From: Armillaria gallica
Lineage: Eukaryota > Basidiomycota > Agaricomycetes > Agaricales > Physalacriaceae
DNA length: 64,000 bases
Direction of reading: 5' to 3'
NCBI GenBank assembly: GCA_037576215.1
Contig: JBANDB010000011.1
Span: 3,038,001 to 3,102,000 of the forward strand
The translations under genes were made by a program, and so were the position numbers. Positions 49,784-60,474 of the stretch are shown here, one piece after another. The stretch's first letter is position 1. Every line of letters begins with the position of its first letter. The notes under the pieces were generated by a model. It saw only the letters and a list, made by a program, of their open reading frames with translations. It was not told the DNA's origin and did not search any database.

Positions 49784-50085
49784 CACGCAATACGGAAACA
49801 CCTTCCACAGGCCTAGTATTGTTCATAATGACAGGATGTACAGCGCTAGCTACTGTACTTGCAATAAAGAAGAGAAATACTGACTAAGGATACAAGTACC
49901 TAAAGCCTTGAGCGACCTGGAGGCTTAAATCAGCAAAGAGCGGAAGAGTAACATTGCAGATAGGTAAAAAGAGCTCCACATTGAAGTCAGGAAAAGAAAA
50001 AGAGAAAAGAAATTCGTGATATACCGCTAAGAGAAAACTGGAAGACCGATGAATACCATAGATATCGAGTGCCACTGGCCTGGGA
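49784..50085. other. Spacer after element B pol
   Basis: About 300 bases between the pol stop and the end of the antisense gene. No domain was recognised on either strand. Confidence 0.5.
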
Positions 50086-51554
50086 TTAGGCAGAGGGAGG
50101 CTCCATGCTAGATGAGGTGGAAGGAGCGGAAGAAGCTTCGGCCTCCAAAGTAGCGGTATCTCAAGTGTCGGCTGGCTCTGCAGCCGCTGGACAAAGGGCT
50201 GACTGTACATGCTCAAGCTCGTCGAGTAGAAACTCGCGCTGCTTCTCTGCAGCGTACAGAGTGTGCTGGAGCACAATGACATCACCCATAAGGGCACTCT
50301 CGAGCTTGGCCAGATGCTCAGGTCTCTCCACCATGAAAGGGCCCATGGACGATCCCTTATAACTCTCGTGAAGAGAATCAATGCTTGGAAGATTTCCCCC
50401 TTCCCCGGCATCTAGAGCGTGAAAAGAAATCAGTAAAGAGAACTAACGCACAAGGAAGAGGAAGAAAACTCACAGGTACTAGTAAGTCCAAGAGCTGAGG
50501 CCGCGCGCCACTCTCCAACTCCCTTAGCACCACAATGGAAATACTCCCAGGCTGAAGGAAGCAGGAACAACTATTTAGCGCACTTGCTAGCTCGAGCACC
50601 GTCAAAGACCTGTTGGAAGTTGGCTAAGCCACTTAACGAGTTAGAGAAAGAAGATAGCACGCAATCAAAAGAAGACTTACATGGGCCTTCTCAGGGCAAT
50701 CTGTGAAAGGATGACTGTTGACACTGCAATGGGTGCAGCCAGAAGGCTCCTCCTAAAGCAAGAATCATTTAGTGAGGGGGATATCAGAGTAACAAGAGGA
50801 TATCCTACCTTGGAAGGTTCCTTATGCTTCTCACCGACTGCAGCATCGTTACCCTTCGTCTTGGTAAACTTGAGAGACTTGGAAGCCTTGGCATTCTCAT
50901 CATCGATGACCATCTTGAAGAGATTGGCGGTCAGAACGTCAAGCAAAGAGCGCGGAGACTGTGCATACTTTAATGGACTCAGCCTCGGAATCAGAATTAG
51001 CAGCTACCTTGTCTTGGTCATCATACTCCTCGTTGGACTCGCTCTCGATAGTAGTGCATGAACAACGAGTAGAGCGACCTTTTCCCTTGCCTCGAGTAGT
51101 AGCACCGGTCTAATATAGCACGTGTGAGGAAAACAAGGAGAGAAAGATACAAGGATAAGAACTTACAGGCTTGGATTCACGACAAGGACCAGTAGGCACA
51201 GGGGGAGCACCAGCACCTCCATCGTTGACCTGGCTGCGCTCGCTTTGAACCCACCCGGTAATCGTCTTAAGCACCTTATGGATAGGTTGCTTCGATGTGT
51301 TAGTATGATACTCCTTCTCGACAGCGGTACGAGTGTGAAAGACAGACTCCTTGAGATCCTTGTCTTTGGCCAACTCGACCTTGTAATGTTCAAGATGGGA
51401 CTGGAGATGCGAGAAGTCAATCATAGAAATAGTGGAGCACATGAAGACACACAGTATACTCCTGGAGCTGATCAAGATGATCATTCGCAGTAGTAGCAGG
51501 ATCCTTGCAAAGAGACATGATAACAGCCTTCACAACGATGAAAGTAGGAATCAT
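50086..51554 (-). CDS. Element B antisense gene 2: CCHC zinc-knuckle protein
   Basis: An intron-containing minus-strand gene between pol and the 3' LTR. Proposed start at 51554 (MIPTFIVVKAVIMSLCKD). The exon EHYKVELAKDKDLKESVFHT follows a 52-nt intron, then a Ser/Asp/Glu-rich exon (TGATTRGKGKGRS..), then VLTANLFKMVIDDENAK. After a clean GTAGGA..TTTAG intron comes CTHCSVNSHPFTDC (near 50700-50750), an exact CX2CX4HX4C knuckle. The last exon (50089-50404) has a probable coiled coil LQHTLYAAEKQREFLLDELE, then TGA at 50161 and a later TAA at 50086. Two joins (near 50990 and at the exon after the knuckle) do not keep frame in my model. The gene is either partly broken or spliced in a way I missed. 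Role unknown. Confidence 0.6.
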
Positions 51555-52527
51555 TTTGAGAGATAGAGCGATAGAGCGTGAGCTGTAAGCACAAGTAGAG
51601 AGGGGTGAAGGGTTGGTTGGTTGAGTAGACTACCACCAAAACCTGACATCTTTTATACTCGAGCGACAGCAATACAACGGCAAAACTCTTAGCAGCCTTC
51701 AAGGAAAATATCATAAAAGTCAAAAAGTGGACTTGCAGAAAGTCCATGGGAATAGCTAGTACCCCACACAACAACATCTGAGTTAGAAATTTTTGACTTT
51801 ATGAAATAAAGAATATTTGATTTTATGACTGAGGACAGTCAGATTCTTTTAGTGTGGGGGATATAGTAGTATACCTAAGGTATTACTATGACTATATTAC
51901 CTGTAAAGGTACCATAAATTTTGCGATTTCTGCAGAACAGAAAGACAGAGCGCGGAGTGAGTATCTATGGAAAGAGGAAGAAAATCAATTTCGGAGTGGG
52001 ATCAAAACCCATAGCATATGTCACGGAGTGGCGGCAAACCGACAAGAAAGACACATTTCATGTCGTGCGCCAGAGTTTAGGTGCTGAGCTCCACAGAGGC
52101 GAAGGAAATAATGCCTGGAGTGCAGTGAAGCGACTTCACATGAAATAACAAAGGAGAAGATACGAAAGAAATAGACAAGAGATAGTAAGAGCCATGTGGC
52201 AATCAGACACTGCAAATCAGGGCTATCAATGGAAGTCATGATACAGCCGGTACTTACTTAAACTCAAGAGATGCTTTACAGATATCACACAAGGTAGAGC
52301 GCGGATAAAAACGATGATATTTTAAAATTTTTGGGCCCTACAGGCCGAGAGGGACATGTGCAAGCTAAATATGTATGTCTGGCTACCGCTGGCTGCATCT
52401 AAAGTCCCTGGGTGCTGAGATAAACAAAACAAAAAGGAATCTACACGAAAACTGGCACAAGAAAGAAAAGATAGTCTATGTAGCTATAGAAAAAGTGTCC
52501 AGGATAAGTAATAGAACCTCAGTATAT
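51555..52527. other. Spacer between the two antisense genes, with polypurine-tract-like site
   Basis: It contains TTTTAGTGTGGGGGATAT at about 51846-51863, similar to the true polypurine tract of element B at 55336. No gene was recognised; the antisense promoter for gene 2 should be within it. Confidence 0.45.
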
Positions 52528-55009
52528 TTACTCTGCCTCAGATCCACCAGAGAACTTGCCAACCTCAACAATCAAGGACTGAACGAGCTCGCTAGCCTCG
52601 GCATACTGATCAATGATAGTGGTACCTCCCTCATGTGCGGCAATAGCATCAAGACCATCGACAAGACTGTGAAGAACTTTGTTGTGCTCGAGCATACAAT
52701 CAACAATAACATTGTAGAGCGTGTCAATGTCCTTTTCAATACGTTCGGTGCGATGGCGCCCATCATAGATAGCTGAAAGAAGAGAAAATTGAGAGTCCAC
52801 AAATGAGAAGAAAAGAAGACAGAAAGCTTACCAGGGTCACCACTCTGTACCAAGGGGTCGAGCAGGGTGGCCGCACGATGGAAATTGTGGGCGTCCAAGT
52901 GAGCAGAGCATCGACCACGACAGTTAGCCTGGCAATGGAGGCAAGCCTCTTTGCCTGGCTCAGCACCCTCCTCATACTCGCAAAGTTCGGGATGGCCTCC
53001 GATACTGCAATTAAAGCAGGGCCAAAAGAGCTGCGAAAGGATCAGATAAGCAAGAGACTAAGAAATCAAGAAGAGAATAAGTACATGAGGAACGTGCAAG
53101 AGGTGCACGTCGGCATCAGAATGAACACTGAAGATGGCAGTATGGTTGCCCTGAGTGGTGGGCCTGTAAAAGTGGTCATTAAATAACTCAGAAAGAAGGA
53201 AGATAGAGACTTACTCGAGAAGGCTTGCTGGAGCGGGAGGTAAAGCCGACCATTGAAGATGCTCCAAAGTGTGACGAGAGGTAGGCTCATGAAAGCGCAA
53301 GTTGATCTGCAGATCAAACGTGCGAGCATACACAGTATGATCCATGGGGTCCTGATGAGGAGGCATCTTGATGCGCCCGGAACCAGATGCAACAGGCTGA
53401 TCCTCAGCAACAGGGGGTGTAGCAGGCTTGGTAGCGGTAGCAGCGGCAGAAGGTTTGACACCTTTGCAAGCTCGACCAGAAGGCGCTGCCTGATCGCCGA
53501 GTTTCTTGCTGGCAGCAGCTTTATCGGCAGCATGATGAGTGGCAGTCTGACGCGTGGTGTTGGCGCACACGTTAGCCTTTTTGTCTTTGGCTGGGGCACA
53601 GCTTTTAGAACAAGTAGAAGTGGCCAGGGCATCGATGATAGGTGAGAGTGGTGTGACAACTGGCTGTTTGCCCTTGGCTGGTGACGCGGGAAGTGGTGGG
53701 GCAGGAGCGACTGGCACAGCTAAAGGGATATATAAGAGCCCAGTTAAAGGCTTGCCGGTCAAAGCATGATATGCACAAGGAATGGAAGATGCAGACAGGG
53801 CTGGCTTCAACTTTTTTGGAGGCAGGGGCAGGTCAATGTTGCTGTCGGAGTGGTTGAACAGAGGACTGAACAGTGCGCGCTTTTGTGGGGCTGCAGGCGC
53901 TTCGTCATCAAACAGATAATCATCATAGCGCTCTGGAGAAACTGCAGAAAGAAAGAATTAAACAAGGCAAGAAAACAGAAAAAGAAACTCTTATGAGACC
54001 GGACAGATTTCTTCGGAGGAGAAGAGGGAGTGGGCACCTTCTTCAGGATAGAGACCTGAAAGAAGGTCAATCCTAACAAAGAAGACATAGCAGAAGAAGA
54101 GGAGACTTACAGAAACAGCCTTACGAGGTTCACGCGGGGACGAGGTAGTCACCCCAGAAGTAGGCTTTGCTTTGGCGTGGGCCTTGCAGTCGGTATATGC
54201 AGCCATATAGTCAGCAAAACCTGAAAAGACCAAAGTCAGTAAGAGGGAGGGACTACCAGAGAGTGAGGACTTACTGTTAACACCTCCGCTCTGAGGTGTT
54301 TTGATCATCATGGGATGAGGACGTTGACTAGAAGAGCAGACGAATAAGGAACAGAAAGAAAATAGAAAAAGAGAAGAACGAACGTGGAACCCGAAGGAGA
54401 AGGAGCAGCTACCTTGCTCTGCTTTGAAGGCGAGGGGGTGTTGCTCACATGGACTGGAGTGGCAGGAGTGGGCAGCGCGTGCGAAGGCCACAGTAAGCGA
54501 TGAGGGATGCAGCGAGGACTGTGCTCCATGTATCCCTTCTCCCCAGGCAGTAAGAGTGCTGCATCATAAGTAAACTATAAAGAATAGTCAGTAGAAAGCA
54601 GAGAGAGTCAGGATAAAGTAATGCACAGAGCAGCGAGCACGTTCTTCCTGAGACACGGCCCAAACATGCCAGTGGGCTTGCTGGCAAGCCGGTGGCACTT
54701 TGGCTGTGAGCTTGCAAAGTTCGAGATGGAGCGCGATAGAATACTCCGAGTCCCAGAGGTCATGAGCCTGGAGGCCCTTGATATAGGTGGACTAAAGATA
54801 AGGAGTTAGGCAGACAACAGTGAAATCACAATGGAAAAGGGACACACGAGGTAGGAATGGGCATAATCTATCACACGAACCAGGTCCTGAGGCGGCGCTG
54901 ATGAAGCAATCTCTGGGATGAAGTAGGCAGCGGCATAGGTACGAGCGCTGGATAGATTGGACACCAGGTCCTTGAGCGGAATAACGATGGAGGGGATGAG
55001 AGTAATCAT
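52528..55009 (-). CDS. Element B antisense gene 1: intact 10-exon Cys-rich protein
   Basis: Minus-strand model, plus coordinates: 55009-54848, 54791-54627, 54574-54384, 54327-54275, 54220-54111, 54055-53989, 53941-53215, 53163-53085, 53030-52832, 52772-52528. All nine introns are GT-AG, 47-59 nt, all phases agree, and no stop occurs before TAA at 52528: 1,998 nt, 665 residues. N-terminal half: helical segments (VRVIDYAHSYL, ALHLELCKLTAKVPPACQQ). Middle: low-complexity Ala/Lys/Pro. C-terminal: CFNCSIGGHPELC, CLHC, NCRGRCSAH then FHRAATLLDPLV, a likely zinc-binding domain, and a final helix-rich exon. Codon CGA is retained (in CRGRC), unlike in the sense ORFs. I do not recognise a function. The start could lie upstream (ATG at 55238 in another frame seems untranslated). 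Confidence 0.75.
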
Positions 55010-55335
55010 TGGAGAAGAAAAGCGAGGAGAGAGGGAAACCAGTGTATAACACTGGGAGAGGAAAGATGCGCTCCTGCATGTAACGCAGGGATGGCAGAGA
55101 GAGTAGTGGTGGAGGAAAGAAAGGGAAAGATGGTGACTTAAAATTTTTAAAGCCCCAAGAAACAGCTTGACATGAACAAGCTCGTTGTTGAAGAAGTTCC
55201 CACAAGCGTGAGAGCGGAAGCACTGTGAAATGACTCATGCACTTCTTTTACAAAAATAGAGCATTGCCGCGGTAACCTGAACCCACACGAACCCACAGGA
55301 ATACACTCAAAGGACCGTGGAAGGTCCAGATCTTA

Positions 55336-55347
55336 GTGAGGGGGATA
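55336..55347 (+). promoter_or_regulatory. Polypurine tract of element B
   Basis: GTGAGGGGGATA lies immediately before the 3' LTR start TGACATGCTCTGC, in the position expected for priming of plus-strand DNA. Confidence 0.75.
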
Positions 55348-58300
55348 TGACATGCTCTGCAAGCATTTACGCGTGTAATTTTGCAATTTCCACAAGGGAA
55401 TACATGCTACAGGGTCTATAGATTAAGGCACTAGGAAACTCAACAAGAGCACAAGGTTTATTATGCCAGTAATGAGATTACCAGAGTAAAGCTGGGTAGA
55501 GTGCATGACTTAACCTAGGAATGGTACTAGAAAGGCTGCACTAGGTATAAAGTCCCAGCGCTTGACACTAAGTGCTCTGACAGGGCATAGCACGCATGCA
55601 CTAAGAATAGAACAGGACATGCTTAGGAGATAATTAAAACTTCATGCAACATTGATCCATGACGTGCAAGGCCCAGCAGATCCGGAACGTAGAGCTCTAG
55701 ACTTTGTGATGTCAGAACTCGAGTAAATCAGAATCTTCTGACTTTGGCCAAAGCATGAGGCCTAGACAAGGAGCTCGTTGCCTTCACTATGATAGAATTC
55801 CCTCAGAGAATATTATGAAGCGAAATAAGAGTCGTGCGCGAGGCTGCAACTCCGAGGAGATAACAACTGATGTCAGTACATGTGTAATAGCAATGTTAAC
55901 CGATGTCGCAATGCTCAGAGACAGGATCTGGCCCCGAGTCGGACTTCTGAGTCAGTGCCAAGCTATGGCGTGATAATTGCGACATGTGCGGGACGCAGGC
56001 GAAGGAGCTCGGCAACCTAAATGATACTAAAAATGGTACTGCTAATTTGTAGGACGTAGAATAGATAAATAGCACAGTGTAATTGTAGTGTACAGGTTTT
56101 GGACCCCTGTTGTAGTCGCGCGCAAGCCCCCAGCTTGATGCTGATGAGCCTCCAGGCTCTGTAAGCTCAGAATTCGCGGATTTTCCCTGCTAATTAATGC
56201 TACTGTCCCTTCAACAGACTTTCAGCAAACCAATGATTGCACACACACTGATACCACTTTTATCCTACAGCAACCACTCCTTACACGCTTTGTTATCCAT
56301 CCCATCTTGCCATGCATCATAATTGCCATACTTCATCACGGCAAGGCACCTTCAATTGACAATCATCCCAATACAGAATTGACACATCACTCAGAAGCAC
56401 CAGTTGACACGCTCATTGATCACTTAATAAAAATGACGTGATTGACACGAGTACCCTCCCAGCTATGGCAATTGCAACTATGGCAACTACAGACCATGTT
56501 CACTAAGGCTGTTACTTTGCTAAGGCTTCAAGAAAACGTTACCCCACATGTACTCCTCAGCACGACGACTATTGCTCAGTAATCTGCAGCTAAACAGCAC
56601 CTAACGATCCGTGCCTCGCTCAGCAAAACCATACGGTTCGTATCCATATGTGGCAACGTCGACAAGTTGCTGTTACTTTAGAAGACGACATACCATATGT
56701 TTCCTCCGATTTTTACAAAGCCAAGGCCTTACAGCCTTACTAAGTCTCACGTATTTACTCTACTTATAAATTCATACTTGTAGTATAAAAACTAGCTAGA
56801 AAATGTAGTTCAGGGGCAGTTCATCTCTAGTTGACCCAGACTATGTCAATTATCATCTCGCACTAGTCTATCACCAGTAAACCATGTCTATTCACTGTTC
56901 TACGGCAATATACAGTTTATCCCCACATATTCTCGATTGCAAGTCAACTCTTGAGCTCACCAGAGTTATTCCACGGTTTTTAACTGTGAAGAGTCCTTTG
57001 TTACGCGCTCTTCGCTCTTAACACTATTGGTGCACGCTCATACTGTGCCAATATGTGATCGCTGCGCTATACCTTGCCCACATTATCTTTTATAGGCCGT
57101 CATCGTTTCACCTTCGCACCATTGGAGTTTTTACAGTCTCACTTTCACCATTGTTATCGTCACCCACTTGGGTAGTCTCAGAGCAGACTTAGGATCAGTT
57201 CAGCAAGTTTTCGTATAGTATCAGTCCCTCGAGTGGACTTGAAGATTAGTTTTGACATAGGATAGGATTGTTTCAGTACCAGACCAGTTTTGACATCGAC
57301 TCAGCACCCTCGCATCGTATAGGACCAGTATCACCGCCAGTTTTCATAGTTCCATGTTTTCCCTTGCCAGTCCACCCTCAGCACCTCATTCCACATTTAT
57401 TTCACCACTCGCAGTCCCCACGCCATTTTCTCATCGCCTCACTCACTCATAGTCTATTGCCGACTGTTTAGTCTATTCTCCATCGTTCACCCCACTCCGA
57501 TTACCGTTGAGCAACGTTTTTCTAGTCTCGCAGCACATTTTCTCATATGGATTCATGGTATTCATGTCATACCCATTTTTGTTCCCTCTCATTTTGAGAG
57601 ATCCCTACTGGCTTGAAGCCATAGCATCTAGTACTCGACTACCAAGCAGTACTACTTCGCAGACTTAAAGTTGCAGTGTATTCTTGCATATAGAGGAATT
57701 GTTCTACTGCATGGAGGTGCCCCAAACCACTCACACATGATCGCCTTGATTGCCATGCCACTATGTTAATTAACCAAGCTCATTCCGAGTTGGTGTTGCC
57801 ATTGCCATGGAAGTCTTAGGCCCATCAACACCATAGCTTCAGGACTAGTTTGTAACTTCGAGCGAGAGAATATACCTAGAATTGAGATCATATCGAGTGA
57901 ATTGAGTTGCACGTGAGGCATAGAAAGCTAACACGGCACTTGTGTCATTGTTAATTGGTTGGGTGACTTGTGCTCTGACCTGAGAAAAAGAGTTTAGTGT
58001 CATTGAGAACACACTCTTGTGCTTTGAGGGTTTCGTGTAATGCGAGGCACTACAGGTGGCAGAGGTTCAAACCCTTTGGCTTGATTAGTGCTTGCTTGAG
58101 GGTGTATATTTCCCAAGTGGCATAGGTTCAAACCCTGTGGCTTGCAGATGGGGTTTTATAAGGTTTCTGTGTGTCTGGATCGCATAGGTTAGAACCCTGT
58201 GGATCTACGATCAGTTTGGAAGCTCGAGCATGTAGGTTTGAATCCTGTGGCTTTAGTGGAAGGTTTTGGGAAGTGTTTCTGCTTGGAGCGCGAAGCTTTG

Positions 58301-58670
58301 AGTCATGTGTTGTGTGTTTTAAGTCATTTGAGGTCATTCCATGTGTTGCTCCAGACTTTGGGAGGGTTTTGTGTATGTCTCTTGATGTTGCGTGTATTGT
58401 ACTACACCTTGCCTTGAGGCCCAGCGACAACTGTTGCTCCTCTTGTTATTAAAAGCCTTTGGACTTAGAGAAATCAAGATATGTAGCGTGCACTATTTCT
58501 ATACGTGTGTATCCTATATTCTGAGAGTTTGGTTGTTTTGTTTCTATCTGCTTCTATCGCATCAGAATCCCCCACAAACTTGAGGGTTTGTGTGTGTAGT
58601 GTTGGGTGTGGGTGTGATCAGTGTCTTCGAAGCTGTTGCATTTCTAGCTTGCACGCACAGAGTCTCTTCA
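55348..58670 (+). repeat. 3' LTR of element B, with nested solo LTR
   Basis: Two parts (55348-56141 and 57828-58670) match the 5' LTR. Without the inserted 1,686 bp and 4-bp duplication it is 1,633 bp, against 1,631 bp for the 5' LTR. It is followed by the ACGT duplication. Confidence 0.92.
56142..57827 (+). repeat. Solo LTR of family A inside 3' LTR of element B
   Basis: 1,686 bp, TGATGAGCCTCCAGG to AGGCCCATCA. Flanks are ATGC (56138-56141) and ACAC (57828-57831). The 5' LTR of B has ACAC at the same place. ACGC decaying on each strand (CG to TG, CG to CA) explains both flanks. Confidence 0.9.
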
Positions 58671-59156
58671 ACGTCATTAATTGCATGACAAGCCATTAGT
58701 CTTCAAAAACGTTCTCAAGATCTCAAGCGTTTGAGGTCTAAAGTCTACGAAGCTAGAAGGAATGCCGCAGTTAAATTCGAGAAGGACCATGAATACTCTA
58801 TCAGAGACTTCAACTTCCAGAAGGGAGATTTAGTTTTGATGCACAACACACAGATAGAGAAGGCTCTAAATTGTAAAATGCGTGCCAGATATTTGGGTCC
58901 CTTAGTGATCTTGGGGAGGAATAAAGGTGGCGCATATCTCCTTTGTGAATTAGATGGTTTGACCTTCGCAAGACCAGTTGCTGCATTTAGGCTATTGCTG
59001 TACTTCGCCAGGAAGAAGATTGACGTACTGGATATCAATGTGATCATTGACATGCCACCTATGTGGATCAATGATCTCTTCACATCATCAGATGATGGTA
59101 CACTCGACGACCTCCCAGATCTAGAAGGAGTGCATAATGAAGCAGAACTTGCTTGA
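58671..59156 (+). pseudogene. Element A integrase C-terminus (continued after element B)
   Basis: Continues the frame broken at 37786: LIA*QAISLQKRSQDL, then RDFNFQKGDLVLMHNTQIEK and RARYLGPLVILGRNKGGAYL, then a GLTFARPVAAFRL segment, the chromodomain-side tail seen in this Ty3 group. One TGA occurs near 58686 in place of Arg. It ends at TGA 59154-59156. No 3' LTR follows. Confidence 0.88.
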
Positions 59157-59354
59157 TTTTCATGTGAGACATTGGCGAAAACCAAAAATTTTATATAAAT
59201 AATTGGGCTCCATTTTGGAGCCCCTACACATTCATTCATAGCTAATTATTCTGACTGGTATATCCATACCAGTCCCTCGACACTCTTTCAAAATATGCCC
59301 CTGCAAAATTGTCTGTACAAATTGAATACAACCACTTAGGTGACCATGGCAACT

Positions 59355-60474
59355 CTAGTAACGACCACGATGACTGGAGCCTGCCTTGCTCTGCCAATTT
59401 CCTCCATAGTTACCGGGGACACCATCCTGGTACTCGACGGATGCCTGGGGAGGCGGAGTCCAGCTGCCTTTAGAAGGACAGTTAGCTTCACCACAACTGC
59501 CCCAACCGCAGCAAGTACAAAGAGCTGGAACAGGGTCTGGAGTCTCCATGTTAGAATCACAGTTATTATGGTCGCAACCTCACCCAGCACATTCCTTAAT
59601 GTACTGGGCGGCCTCAGCTTTACCTTTACCCTTCCTGTCATCCTTCTTGCCCTTGCTCTTTGAATGGTTCTTCTTACCATGGCCATGACCTGAATGCTGG
59701 TGCTTATTCCTCCACCAAGGAACATAGGTTTTGCGAGAAGACGTAGCATGATTGTTGGTCCACATCTTGGCTGCAGTACTAGCCTCTGCTTCCTCTTGAG
59801 CACACATCTCATCGAGTTTAACCGCAACAAGACGGTAATGCTGGACAAGGATGTGGCGAATCTTCAGGTGCAAATAGAGATCATGGGTGTTAGACTCCAA
59901 CTGATGGAAGAAAGAGTCCTTCATCTTCACCAACGAGGCTATAGACTCGCCCTGAGGAGTGAACTGTTGATAGTTTGCCCCAATGAACTCTGCTGTGTTG
60001 TGGACGATGGCTTCTGTATGAGGATCATCACTAATGTCAGGCGAAGGATCTGTAAACACATGGAATTAGTAACCACAGACCAGAAAACGTGGAAGACAAG
60101 AACTTACTAGCTCCATAAGGGTCAGCATCAATGAGCTCATCAATAATGTCAAGGATATTTTTATTGTTCTCCGGATGAGGATCCTTGAATGGCATCAAAA
60201 GGATTTGTCGGTCAGGAAGGCCTTCGATGCAGCGGCGAGTCACAGATTTGTGGCAAGCATGGCAGACCAAAGACAGCCCAGCAAAAGTACACTCGGTGCC
60301 CTCAAGAATGCAAGGCCTGCAAGGATGAACAGCCTTAGATTCATGTCAATACAAAAGAAAACACAGATTTAAAAAGAAAATGTACCTTGGCGGATCGAGC
60401 AGGACATCGATGGGCAGGATGACTAGGAGTGCCCAAGCAATAGGCACAGAAAGTGTTGCCGTACTGGCAGCCTT
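59355..60474 (-). pseudogene. Element A antisense gene: Cys-rich protein
   Basis: The minus-strand gene lies just after pol, the same place and orientation as the antisense genes of element B. Exons by plus coordinates: 60471-60386 (CAYCLGTPSHPAHRCP, a knuckle-like CX2CX5HX4C), 60333-60108 (HPCRPC, CHACHKSVTRRC, then LDIIDELIDADPYGA), 60049-59355 (helical region ending in a His/Lys/Gly-rich basic stretch, then ALCTCCGWGSCGEANCPSKG). Introns are 52-57 nt and phases agree. One TGA interrupts it (ECAG*GCDHNNC, near 59579). The 5' part upstream of 60471 was not found. It shares Cys clusters with B but no clear collinear identity. Role unknown. Confidence 0.6.

Larger units (their letters stand above)
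37787..58670 (+). mobile_element. Ty3-type LTR retrotransposon B with antisense gene cargo
   Basis: A full element with both LTRs (37787-39417; 55348-58670 including a nested solo LTR), flanked by ACGT (37783-37786 and 58671-58674). Order: LTR, primer-binding site, gag-pro, pol, a 5.5-kb region with two minus-strand intron-containing genes, polypurine tract, LTR. Three family-A solo LTRs are nested in it. Without them the element is about 15.8 kb, large for Ty3. It sits inside the integrase of element A, whose frame is restored by its removal. Confidence 0.92.
26197..59156 (+). mobile_element. Ty3-type LTR retrotransposon A, nested, 3' LTR not seen
   Basis: 5' LTR (26197-27870), primer-binding site, gag, protease, RT, RNase H and integrase in Ty3 order. 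It is interrupted by a divergent solo LTR (28943-30331), a solo LTR of its own family (32060-33748, inverted) and all of element B (37787-58670). Removing these with one copy of each 4-bp duplication restores frame (0 to 1 at 32060, 1 to 0 across B). Internal coding length without inserts is about 7.3 kb. No matching 3' LTR occurs by 64000. An antisense gene follows pol, as in element B, so the element may extend past the window. Confidence 0.85.
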
